In this document: one piece after another, positions 8,649 through 15,971 of the stretch
How positions within the stretch are numbered: the first letter of the stretch is position 1
How the letters are laid out: every line of letters starts with the position of its first letter
Assembly: GCA_003243275.1 (NCBI GenBank)
Contig: QFQR01000005.1
Location: forward strand, 62,001-126,000
Reading direction: 5' to 3'
Length of the DNA: 64,000 nt
From: Leifsonia xyli
Lineage (GTDB): Bacteria > Actinomycetota > Actinomycetes > Actinomycetales > Microbacteriaceae
Made by a program: the position numbers and the translations under genes
The notes under the pieces: model-generated
What the model saw: the letters and a program-made list of their open reading frames with translations, nothing else
Databases searched by the model: none
Told to the model about the DNA's origin: nothing

Positions 8649-9439
8649 CGCTGCTGGCCGCCGAAGACGTGCGCGTGACGCTCGGCGGCCGCCGCATCGT
8701 CGACGGCGCCTCATTCGTGGCGCGCGCTGGCGAGTGCGTCGGCCTGGTCGGGCCCAACGGCGCCGGTAAATCAAGCCTGCTGAAAGCCGCGGTCGGCCTC
8801 GTCGCCAGCCAGGGTTCGGTGCGGATCGACGGCGCCGAGCTGTCGAGCCTCTCGCCGCAGGCGCGGGCGGAAAAGGTCGCTTACCTCTCGCAGGACCGCG
8901 ACATCGGCTGGGCTTTGTCGGTCGAGGCCGTCGTCGCGCTGGGCCGGGCGCCGCTACGGCCCGCTTTCGCGGCGATGAGCGCAAAGGACAGGGCGGCGGT
9001 CGAAGGCGCGATGACGTGCATGGGCGTCGCCGCGTTTCGCAGCCGGCCGGCGACTGCGCTGTCGGGCGGCGAGCGCGCGCGGGTGCTGATCGCGCGGGCG
9101 CTCGCGCAGGAGACCGCGCTGCTGCTCGCGGACGAGCCGACCGCGGGGCTCGATCCAGCCCACCAGATCGCCTTGATGGAGACGTTTTCAGGACTGGCGC
9201 GCGGCGGCCGCTCGGTCGTCGTCTGTCTTCACGAGCTCGGTCTCGCCGCGCGCTGGTGCGACCGGGTGCTTCTGATGAGCGAAGGTCGGATCGTCGCCGA
9301 CGGTCCGCCGACGGCGTGCCTGAGCGCCGAGAACCTCGCCGAGGTCTACGGCGTCGAAGCCTTCGTCGCGCGCGACGTCACGGGTCCGCTGGTCCTGCCG
9401 GTCGGTCTGACCGCGGCATGGCGAGGACGGCGGGCATGA
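8645..9439 (+). CDS. btuD: Cobalamin ABC transporter ATP-binding protein BtuD
   Basis: A 264-residue ABC ATPase with Walker A GPNGAGKSS (about residue 38), Q-loop SQDRD, signature LSGGERAR, Walker B LLLADEPT and switch His in CLHELG. GTG 8645 overlaps the btuC stop. Together with BtuF and BtuC it forms a type II importer that moves corrinoid from the periplasm to the cytoplasm. The FecE/BtuD subfamily also serves siderophores; the cobalamin call relies on the riboswitch and on cbiZ and the adenosyltransferase downstream. Confidence 0.9.
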   Translation: MTLLAAEDVRVTLGGRRIVDGASFVARAGECVGLVGPNGAGKSSLLKAAVGLVASQGSVRIDGAELSSLSPQARAEKVAYLSQDRDIGWALSVEAVVALGRAPLRPAFAAMSAKDRAAVEGAMTCMGVAAFRSRPATALSGGERARVLIARALAQETALLLADEPTAGLDPAHQIALMETFSGLARGGRSVVVCLHELGLAARWCDRVLLMSEGRIVADGPPTACLSAENLAEVYGVEAFVARDVTGPLVLPVGLTAAWRGRRA

Positions 9440-10137
9440 GTTCGGCGTTCCGGATCGATCACCGTCCCGGGCTGCTGGTCGCCGAATTCGAGCGCTCCCA
9501 GACCATCCTGAGCTGGTCGATGACGCGGCCTGGATTCAGGACCGCTCGACGGGTGGCGTGGCTCGAGGTGCGGGACGCCGACCTTCCAGCGACGGTCGAC
9601 CCATTCCAGCTTCTGAACGACAGGATGTGCGCCGAGGGGCTCGCGGACGCCATCGCGATGATGACGTCGCGCAACCTGGCCAAACGGACGTTGGCCCGCC
9701 ACGCGACGGCCGGCGTCGAGGCGTCCTGTCTCGCCACGGTCGGCCTGTCCAACGCCGGCAGGGTCGGCGAGCGTCCGCCGGCGATTAGACGCATCGCGGG
9801 CACCATCAACCTTCTTGTCCACGTCGACCGGCCGCTCGACACGGCCGCCATGGTCGAAGCGGTCTCAATCGTCGCCCAGGCCCGGACCGCGGCAATCCTC
9901 GAATGCGGCGTGCGGCGCGACGGCGTCGCGGTCACCGGGACGGGCACCGACTGCATCGTGATCGCGTCCAGCCGGGGGCGACGACCGGAGCGCTTCGCAG
10001 GCCTCCATACCGGCGCCGGCCAGGCGCTCGGCGCGGCGGCGTTCAGGGCGGTCGAGCAAGGTTGCCGGGAGTGGCTCGCCGAACAGGCTTCGGGCCGACC
10101 GGATCAGACGACGTCGACAGGAGGACATGGGCGATGA
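9436..10137 (+). CDS. cbiZ: Adenosylcobinamide amidohydrolase CbiZ
   Basis: A 233-residue CbiZ-family protein recognised by FQLLNDRMCAEGL followed by MMTSRNL (about residues 55-78) and TVGLSNAGRVGE. CbiZ hydrolyses the amide bond of adenosylcobinamide, or of adenosylpseudocobalamin in bacterial remodelling, to give adenosylcobyric acid. This lets the cell salvage or rebuild imported corrinoids with its own lower ligand. The ATG at 9436 overlaps the btuD stop (ATGA); an in-frame ATG 18 bp upstream (9418) is possible. Its presence behind an importer under a B12 riboswitch implies that this organism remodels imported corrinoids, relevant to the cofactor demand of CmuA. Confidence 0.85.
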   Translation: MSSAFRIDHRPGLLVAEFERSQTILSWSMTRPGFRTARRVAWLEVRDADLPATVDPFQLLNDRMCAEGLADAIAMMTSRNLAKRTLARHATAGVEASCLATVGLSNAGRVGERPPAIRRIAGTINLLVHVDRPLDTAAMVEAVSIVAQARTAAILECGVRRDGVAVTGTGTDCIVIASSRGRRPERFAGLHTGAGQALGAAAFRAVEQGCREWLAEQASGRPDQTTSTGGHGR

Positions 10138-11162
10138 CGGACGATGTGCAGGCATTCATCGCGGAACGCCTCTCCGATCCAGCGACAAGCTGGAACATGG
10201 GCTCTTTCGGCGCAATCGCGGAGTTCCATCGCGATCATGACGAGCCGGTCGGCCCGGCCGACGATCCCCGCGATCTGGCCGTGGCGACGGAACGCGGCGC
10301 GATTCGTTTCGACCCTTCAAGCCTGCGAAGCCTCGAGCTGGTGGCCTATGAAGGGGTTGGAAGGCGGCCGGACGGCTGGACGCAGGCGCTGGTGTTCTGC
10401 CTCCCCGAGGAGGCCGCACGCCGGTCCGCGCGCCGCGTTTTGTCGGAGCTCGGTCCTGATCGCGAGGCCGTTCGGGAGCGTGACCGCGGCGACACCCTGT
10501 TCGATATGGGCCTCGGTCTTCCGCAATGCGACTTCTGCGTCCGGGCCTCCGGCGCCGTCGCGACCGCGATTCGCGCATCGGTCGATCACGCGCTGTTTTC
10601 GCCAGAGGGCAAGCCGGCTCTCGATGCGATCTTCGGCGCGAACCCGCATCGCGTCGCGATCACCAATGTCGGCCGCGTCGAGGTGTACCAGAAGATCGGC
10701 GGCCCCGAGACAGGGGGAGCCTCCCCTCAGGGCCCTCACACCCATCTGCTGCCCACTCTGCTGAAGAGCGGCCGGACTCACGCCGCGACGACCCCCGTCC
10801 CGGACGGTCATCTGCCCTGTGGCGGCCTGCACCCGCCGAGCGCGGTGACGGGCGCGCTTGGCGAGCGGATTCCGTTCGATCTTGACCGGCACAAGGCGTT
10901 TCAGGATCTGATCGCCCGCTTCGGCACGGCGAGCGGCCGGGCGATCAAGGACGCCGTCGCGCGCGCGCTTGCGCTCGGCGCCGACCCCGCGGGATTTCCG
11001 GAGCCCGGCGACCGCATCGCACGTCTCGCTCTGCGCGCCACGCTGCGTCAGGCGATGCAGATCGCGCAGGCTGCCGGCGACGCCTCCGCATGCCGTGCCG
11101 TCGACCAATGGCTCGCACGCTTCGATCATGGCGGACGCGACATGGACGACGCCGATCACTGA
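10134..11162 (+). CDS. Unrecognised protein in the B12 salvage operon
   Basis: A 342-residue soluble protein I cannot assign. Its start overlaps the cbiZ stop (ATGA), so it is co-translated with the B12 genes. Visible features are a Cys pair in GLGLPQCDFCVRASG (about residues 128-142), FSPEGKPALDAIFGANPHR, a His/Gly-rich stretch GPHTHLLPTLLKSGRTHA (about 200-217) and HLPCGGLHPPSAV. The conserved-looking Cys and His residues suggest a metal or corrinoid site, but no known cobalamin enzyme motif is present. No signal peptide or membrane segment. By position it may act in corrinoid remodelling or in delivery between CbiZ and the adenosyltransferase; this is inference only. Confidence 0.75.
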   Translation: MTDDVQAFIAERLSDPATSWNMGSFGAIAEFHRDHDEPVGPADDPRDLAVATERGAIRFDPSSLRSLELVAYEGVGRRPDGWTQALVFCLPEEAARRSARRVLSELGPDREAVRERDRGDTLFDMGLGLPQCDFCVRASGAVATAIRASVDHALFSPEGKPALDAIFGANPHRVAITNVGRVEVYQKIGGPETGGASPQGPHTHLLPTLLKSGRTHAATTPVPDGHLPCGGLHPPSAVTGALGERIPFDLDRHKAFQDLIARFGTASGRAIKDAVARALALGADPAGFPEPGDRIARLALRATLRQAMQIAQAAGDASACRAVDQWLARFDHGGRDMDDADH

Positions 11163-11215
11163 GCCGGCGTGCGCACGCCGCCTTTCGCATCGACGCCATA
11201 AGAAGGATGATCGCG

Positions 11216-11797
11216 ATGGTCAGGATCAACAGGGTCTATACGCGGTCCGGCGACGACGGGACGACCGCGCTCGGCGACGGCCGCAGGCTGCCCAAATTCA
11301 ATCTTCGCGTCGTCGCCTATGGCTCGATCGATGAGGCCAACGCCTTTCTTGGCCTCGCGAGAGCCCAGGCGTCGGCTTCGACGGCGCAGTCGCTTCTGCA
11401 CATCCAGAATGACCTGTTCGACCTTGGCGCCGATCTTTGCCGTCCTGAAACGCCGGAAGCGGCCAAACAGCCGCTGCGCGTGGTCGACCAGCAGGTCGAG
11501 TGGCTCGAACAAGCGATCGACGAGGTGACCGCGCGGCTCGAACCGCTTCACTCCTTCATCCTTCCGGGCGGTCGGTCGGCTGCTGGGCTCTTGCACGTCG
11601 CGCGTGTCGTGGTGCGGCGCGCCGAACGGGAGATGACGGAGCTCGCCTCGCATGAAGCGGTCAATCAGGCGGCCCTTCGCTATGTGAACCGCCTGTCGGA
11701 CCTGTTGTTCGTTCTGGCGCGGATGGAAAACGACGCAGGACGCGACGACGTGCCGTGGCGTCCCGGGCTGCACAGGATCCAGGCCGCGCAGGGCTGA
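11216..11797 (+). CDS. PduO-type ATP:cob(I)alamin adenosyltransferase
   Basis: A 193-residue protein with the N-terminal ATP-binding motif YTRSGDDGTTALGDGRR followed by K, the helix SIDEANAFLGLAR, and the C-terminal signature AALRYVNRLSDLLFVLAR. This is the PduO/MMAB family, which attaches the adenosyl group to cob(I)alamin. The ATG at 11216 has an AGAAGG ribosome site at proper distance; the ATG at 11207 sits directly on that site and is less likely. It closes the B12 operon, 53 bp after the preceding gene. CbiZ acts on adenosylated corrinoids, so this enzyme probably prepares its substrate as well as making coenzyme B12. Confidence 0.9.
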   Translation: MVRINRVYTRSGDDGTTALGDGRRLPKFNLRVVAYGSIDEANAFLGLARAQASASTAQSLLHIQNDLFDLGADLCRPETPEAAKQPLRVVDQQVEWLEQAIDEVTARLEPLHSFILPGGRSAAGLLHVARVVVRRAEREMTELASHEAVNQAALRYVNRLSDLLFVLARMENDAGRDDVPWRPGLHRIQAAQG

Positions 11798-11806
11798 TGC
11801 GCTATT

Positions 11807-12997
11807 CTATTGACGCCAAGCCAGGCGTCCGGCGGTCACCGTCGCGACGCATTCGCCGCCGCGAAACAGGTCGGAGACCCCCTCGGCGTCGAACAGCGCG
11901 AGATCGCAGCGCTTTCCGACTTCGATGGTCCCGATCTCCTTTTTGACGCCGAGCGCCATGGCGGCGTATGTGGTGATCGCCAGCAGCGCTTCCGACTCGC
12001 TCAGACCGAGGCGGCTCACCCCGGCGCGCGCCGTCCGGAGAATGTCGAGTTCGCCGGAACCGGCGGGACCGGCCTCGCATGACACCGCGATCCGGCCGCC
12101 CGCCGCCCTTATGGCGTCGACGTCAGGCCGGAATTCGCCTCGCAGGCCGGCGATGTCGGGCGTCAAAATCATCGTCGTTCCGGTATCGGCGATCGAGCGA
12201 AGCGCCGTGTCGTCGGACTTGCACAGATAGGTCGCCGCTCGCGAGTAGAACGAGGCCGGCAAGGTCGCGGCCGCGGAATCGCAGAACCGGTCGCATCCGA
12301 CGCGGGACGGCGTCTTCTGCTTGTAGAACGCCTCCAGGATCGTGCTCGCCTGATCCAGATCGAGCCCGCCCTCGTCGTCACAGAACACTTCCACGGCGTC
12401 GCAAGCGTTGAGGGCCCGGACGTCGGGAACAAGTTTCGTGACGATGTCCTCCAGACTTGCGTCAGGATCCGCGTCGTCGCAAAGCGCTTGTCCCGTTTGC
12501 AGGGTCACCCGAGCAAGAGCGGCGCTCTCCGACTGAAGGCGTCGGCACAGGCGAGCCAACCGAAGATCCTCGCCCGGACTGGCGCCAAACCCCGATTTGA
12601 GCTCATACGCGGTCACGCCGGAACGCCTCAACCTGGCCAGACGCGCACGTGCGGTCTCAAGAAGGGCGTCGTCCGCGGTTTCGCTGGTCTGCTTGCAGAC
12701 CGCATGCGTCAGAGTTCTATAACTCGCCCCGTCTTTCCCGGCCGTCTCGTCGTTTTGGCCGACCCACAAGACCGCGTTGTGGCATGCGACGAAGCCGGGC
12801 AGAGCCAGTCGCCCGCCCATGTCGCAAACTGTTGCGTCGCCAGCGCGATCCGGCGCCTCTCGCCCTGGTCCGACGAATACGACGGCGCCGTCTTCAACAT
12901 GGATTTCGGCGTCATCCAGAACCTGGATCGGATCCGCGCCGGCCTGGGTCATCGGCGCTAGCCGCAGGCCGGAAAAGACAACCGAAGACGTCACCAT
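11807..12997 (-). CDS. HutI-like amidohydrolase with altered metal site
   Basis: A 396-residue homologue of imidazolonepropionase across its whole length: LPGFVACHNAV near residue 67, GVTAYELKSGFG in the middle, FCDDEGGLDLDQASTI, ADTGTTMILTPDI and the C-terminal ALGVKKEIGTIEVGKRCDLALFDA. The metal-binding residues of true HutI are changed: HTH reads H73-N-A75, HADE reads GCDR, and the ATDFNPG aspartate aligns with a glutamate. It is therefore unlikely to be a normal imidazolonepropionase. A hutI-named gene is a known companion of cmuA, fmdB and paaE in chloromethane degraders, which fits this position; paaE itself is absent. ATG 12997 is chosen over a TTG at 13009 because TTGGAG precedes it. 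It converges on the adenosyltransferase gene with a 9 bp gap. Confidence 0.75.
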   Translation of the reverse strand: MVTSSVVFSGLRLAPMTQAGADPIQVLDDAEIHVEDGAVVFVGPGREAPDRAGDATVCDMGGRLALPGFVACHNAVLWVGQNDETAGKDGASYRTLTHAVCKQTSETADDALLETARARLARLRRSGVTAYELKSGFGASPGEDLRLARLCRRLQSESAALARVTLQTGQALCDDADPDASLEDIVTKLVPDVRALNACDAVEVFCDDEGGLDLDQASTILEAFYKQKTPSRVGCDRFCDSAAATLPASFYSRAATYLCKSDDTALRSIADTGTTMILTPDIAGLRGEFRPDVDAIRAAGGRIAVSCEAGPAGSGELDILRTARAGVSRLGLSESEALLAITTYAAMALGVKKEIGTIEVGKRCDLALFDAEGVSDLFRGGECVATVTAGRLAWRQ

Positions 12998-13007
12998 GTC
13001 AGTCTCC

Positions 13008-13027
13008 AATATCGTACGTATGATATT
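13008..13027. promoter_or_regulatory. Near-perfect palindrome upstream of the hutI-like gene
   Basis: The 20 bases at this position form an inverted repeat centred on TACGTA with arms AATATC/GATATT and one mismatched pair. It lies 10 to 30 bases upstream of the ATG and touches the ribosome-site region, where a repressor operator would act. The following stretch to 13259 holds no gene that I can support. Confidence 0.4.
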
Positions 13028-13259
13028 ATATCCGGAAGCAGCCTGCCGACCGTTATCTGTTCGTATCGACGCCCCTTTGGGGCGTCACGGGCTTCGCCAT
13101 TGATGACGGCTGCCTCATGCGGCGACGGTCACCCGAACACGGGATGACGGCGGTTCGTGGCGACGCGCGGTCGAGGAGGCCTCTCGCCGTCGCCGGACAG
13201 AGGCCGACCGACCGCGGATAGAGACGCGCGTGGCCGCGCCCTCAAATCTTCAAGGGCGC

Positions 13260-13616
13260 TCATTGAGAGCCGAGCACGAGGCCCCGAAATCGCTCATAGG
13301 CTGCAAGGGCGATCGGATCGCCCGACGAGGCGTGTCGCCAGAGCAGCGACATGATCAGATTTGTCAGCTCGAGATCGCTTTCGGTCTGCAGGATCAGACG
13401 GTCGACCGCCGCGCTGATCGCTCCATTGGCGTCGCCCGCGGCGACTGAGATCAGCGCGCGCCGGTCAGGCGAGGTCTCGTCGAGGAGCGTCTGCTCAAAC
13501 GCTAGGATCCGGGCCGAGCCGGCCTCGGCGCAACCGTCGCGCCAGAACGAGCGGGCGATGGCGACGACTTCGATCGTCAGCCGTCCCCGCCGTTTCAGCG
13601 CGCCGGCGGTCGACAT
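13260..13616 (-). CDS. Unrecognised 118-residue protein
   Basis: A small, mostly helical soluble protein (MSTAGALKRR start, LVLGSQ end). Its start lies inside the 3' end of the upstream gene (22 bp overlap), so the two are translated as a unit. No domain recognised. It belongs to the leftward pair divergent from the XRE/AAA-protease genes at 14746-17824. Confidence 0.6.
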   Translation of the reverse strand: MSTAGALKRRGRLTIEVVAIARSFWRDGCAEAGSARILAFEQTLLDETSPDRRALISVAAGDANGAISAAVDRLILQTESDLELTNLIMSLLWRHASSGDPIALAAYERFRGLVLGSQ

Positions 13617-14512
13617 GGCGCCATCGGATCGGATCGCCTGCGCGGCGTCGAGGGCGGCTGGGCAAGGACCCGGCGCAGCTCGTTGGGGGCGCCGGGTGCG
13701 GGGGAGGCCATGGCCTGCGCGGTCTGAACGGACGCCAGCCCGTCGAACAGGTTTGGCAAGGCGCGGCGCAGAGCGCGTGCGACGAGGCCGGTCATGAGGT
13801 CGAGCCGCTCGCAGATCGCGGCGTCGAAATGAGCGTCGATGGCTGCGCCGTGGAGCGTCAGCGCGTGAGGGAAGCCCGAGCCGCCATAATAGTCGATGAT
13901 CCGCGCCACGGCGGTCTTCACGCGCATTCCCTCCAGCCTCAATGCGCCGGCCTCCAGGCTTTGACGGATGAGCTCGAGATCGGCGCAGGTCGCCGCGCGT
14001 TTGCGGGCGGTGGTGGGCCCGAGCCCCCGTTTGCTTTCGCACAGGCTGCACCGCGCGCTCGCCAATTCGACCACGACCGTGTCGACCTCGACGATGCGGC
14101 CCCGACGCGGATTGTGATCGTCGTCAGCCAGGGAGGGCGACGCCAGAGCGACCTTTTCGCCAGTGATCAGGAAGCGCATGTTCGAGCGCACCAGGAAACG
14201 GCCGGTCTCAGCGAGCCCGTCGGCGAAGGCCTTCTGCAGGATCAGGCCGTGGCGGCGGATCACCGACTGCACGAGCGAAAACGCCCGAGAAAGCCTGGGT
14301 CCGACCAGCGGCTCGAGCGGGAAAGCGCTGAGCAGCGCTGACGCGACGAGGACTTCGGCTTCGTGGAACTGGGCGGGCGTCGGCGGACGTCGATCGGACG
14401 CGTCGGGCGGCGCGGCATCGTCGGGCATAGCGATCGCAGAGCAGGAGAGCTGATCGTCGCGCCATTCACCCGGCGCACGTCTAACGGCGACGAGCCTATC
14501 ACGGATTATCAA
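13595..14512 (-). CDS. Unrecognised protein divergent from XRE regulator
   Basis: Up to 305 residues; an internal ATG at 14428 (MPDDAAPP) would give 277 and may be the real start, since the first 28 residues look non-conserved. The central part has a Cys pair (ARCSLCESKRGLG) and a later Cys (TCADLELIRQ), possibly a zinc site. The rest is helical: FHEAEVLVASALLSAF near the N-terminus and RIIDYYGGSGFPHALTLHGAAIDAHFDAAI towards the C-terminus. No membrane segments. It is transcribed away from an XRE-family regulator and may be controlled by it. Function unknown. Confidence 0.6.
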   Translation of the reverse strand: MIIRDRLVAVRRAPGEWRDDQLSCSAIAMPDDAAPPDASDRRPPTPAQFHEAEVLVASALLSAFPLEPLVGPRLSRAFSLVQSVIRRHGLILQKAFADGLAETGRFLVRSNMRFLITGEKVALASPSLADDDHNPRRGRIVEVDTVVVELASARCSLCESKRGLGPTTARKRAATCADLELIRQSLEAGALRLEGMRVKTAVARIIDYYGGSGFPHALTLHGAAIDAHFDAAICERLDLMTGLVARALRRALPNLFDGLASVQTAQAMASPAPGAPNELRRVLAQPPSTPRRRSDPMAPCRPPAR

Positions 14513-14745
14513 GCAAAATCAATGTGTAAGCTATCGCTTTGAATGGACCCAAACGCCTATGAACCGGCGCCAATGTCGACCAGCGTGAACGGATCGTATG
14601 GGTCGGTCGCAGTCGAATGCGCTGCCGCCTCTCGCGCGGGTGCGGCCGGCGTCGCGGCCCAATAGTGTCCGCTATTTGTCTATTGTTTTGGTAGGGTGAC
14701 TTCCCGGCTGTCGCCTTAAAGGCGACATTCCGTTCGTCGCGCGGG

Positions 14746-15009
14746 GTGCGCAAGACCAAGGGCAGCCCGGCGCGAGAGCTTCTCGCCAACAATCTTCTCA
14801 GGCTGCGCGCCGAGCGCGGCCTGTCCCAGGACGAGCTCGCTCATCTGGCCGATGTGCACCGCACCTACATGTCTTCGCTGGAGCGCCGCCGCCGCAACGC
14901 CACCATCGACGTCCTTTACAAGATCGCATCAGCGCTCGACCTGCCGTTCAGCGCGTTATTTGAGGATTCGGTGGATCCTGAAACAGGTAAAGCAACACCC
15001 AAATCCTGA
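14746..15009 (+). CDS. XRE-family helix-turn-helix regulator
   Basis: An 87-residue single-domain HTH_3 protein: LLANNLLRLRAERGLSQDELAHLADVHRTYMSSLERRRRN is the classic Cro/CI recognition fold, followed by a short tail. The start is GTG 14746 with a purine-rich GCGGGG upstream. Proteins of this size usually repress their own promoter. It stands between a leftward gene pair and a rightward operon of two unknown genes plus an AAA+/M41 protease, so it is the obvious regulator of the module. Confidence 0.85.
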   Translation: MRKTKGSPARELLANNLLRLRAERGLSQDELAHLADVHRTYMSSLERRRRNATIDVLYKIASALDLPFSALFEDSVDPETGKATPKS

Positions 15010-15237
15010 TTGCTGAAATCGACACGTTCCACTTCGAAAGTGGCTGGAATGACTCGCGCGCGAGAGACGATTTTGAGCTTTTGCGAAGATTCTTCTTGCA
15101 ATTTGCCTCAATGAACTCTACAAGTCGCGTCAGTCGCCAATAGAGCGACCTCCGTGCGCGAAAGCGTGACGATCGACCAGGCGTCGCAGATGCGACAGGG
15201 ACCGCCACGTGGTCCTCCCGGAGTTCGTCCGTTGCCC

Positions 15238-15624
15238 ATGCGCCATCCCAACCGTCAGCGCCGGCTGCGCGACGAAGGCCGCGATCTCGCCGCCCGCCTC
15301 CTTCGCATCACCGACCGCCGCGGCATTGTCGCCCGTTACGCCGACATCAAGCCGTTCACCGACAAACTTGCGCCGAACCTGGCGGGCGTCACGGCGACGC
15401 TGATCGATGCGCCCCGGCCGCTCACGCTGATCAGCGCGCCCTATTCGGCCTTCGTCAATCCTCGGCTCGGCGCAGAACTCGAGGCCGTACGCAAGGCGCT
15501 CGACAATGAGCGCCGTCGCGCCATCGTCGTGCCGATCCGCTCCATTCTGGTTCGCACCCTCGACATCCCCCGCGAGCACTTCAATGGCCGTTCCGGCGAT
15601 CGCTCGAAGGGGTCGCGCCGGTGA
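15238..15624 (+). CDS. Unrecognised 128-residue protein of the AAA/M41 module
   Basis: The coding-like part starts at ATG 15238 (MRHPNRQRRLRDEG); a TTG at 15232 has a better-spaced GGAG site and a GTG at 15154 gives a longer frame, so the start is uncertain. The product is basic at its N-terminus, then shows LAARLLRITDRRGIVARYADIKPFTDKL and a beta-rich stretch (TLIDAPRPLTLISAPYSAFV). Its stop overlaps the next GTG start (GTGA). No recognised domain; it probably works with the downstream protease. Confidence 0.6.
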   Translation: MRHPNRQRRLRDEGRDLAARLLRITDRRGIVARYADIKPFTDKLAPNLAGVTATLIDAPRPLTLISAPYSAFVNPRLGAELEAVRKALDNERRRAIVVPIRSILVRTLDIPREHFNGRSGDRSKGSRR

Positions 15625-15971
15625 CGCCGCGGGAATTGATCTTCAACCAGTCGTCGCCAGTCCCCGCGATGGCGTCCGCCCTCCAGTGCTGGCGCGCCTC
15701 GCCGGTCGGCGTGGCGGAGGCCGAGCGCGCCGAAATCGCGCTTGCGCTGGCGCCGATGGCCCTTTTCGGCGATCCGCGCTTTGCGCGCGGCGCGCTGTCG
15801 GACCCGGCGGTCGCGATCAGCCTCGCTTACGACCACGTCTGGCGCGCAAAGCTGGGCGGGACGCGGCGCGACCTGATCCTTTCCGCGCTGTGGCTCTGGG
15901 CGGCGAGCGGCGATCTCGCCGCGTCACTTGCGCTGATCAAGATCAAGCAGCGTTTTGGGGTGAGGTCATGA
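15621..15971 (+). CDS. Unrecognised 116-residue helical protein of the AAA/M41 module
   Basis: GTG start overlapping the previous stop, and TGA stop overlapping the next ATG, so it is translationally coupled on both sides. The sequence is Ala/Leu-rich and helical (AEIALALAPMALFGDPRFARGALSD, LILSALWLWAASGDLAASLALIKIKQ) without a clear membrane anchor. No family recognised; by position a partner or adaptor of the AAA+/M41 protein. Confidence 0.6.
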   Translation: MTPRELIFNQSSPVPAMASALQCWRASPVGVAEAERAEIALALAPMALFGDPRFARGALSDPAVAISLAYDHVWRAKLGGTRRDLILSALWLWAASGDLAASLALIKIKQRFGVRS

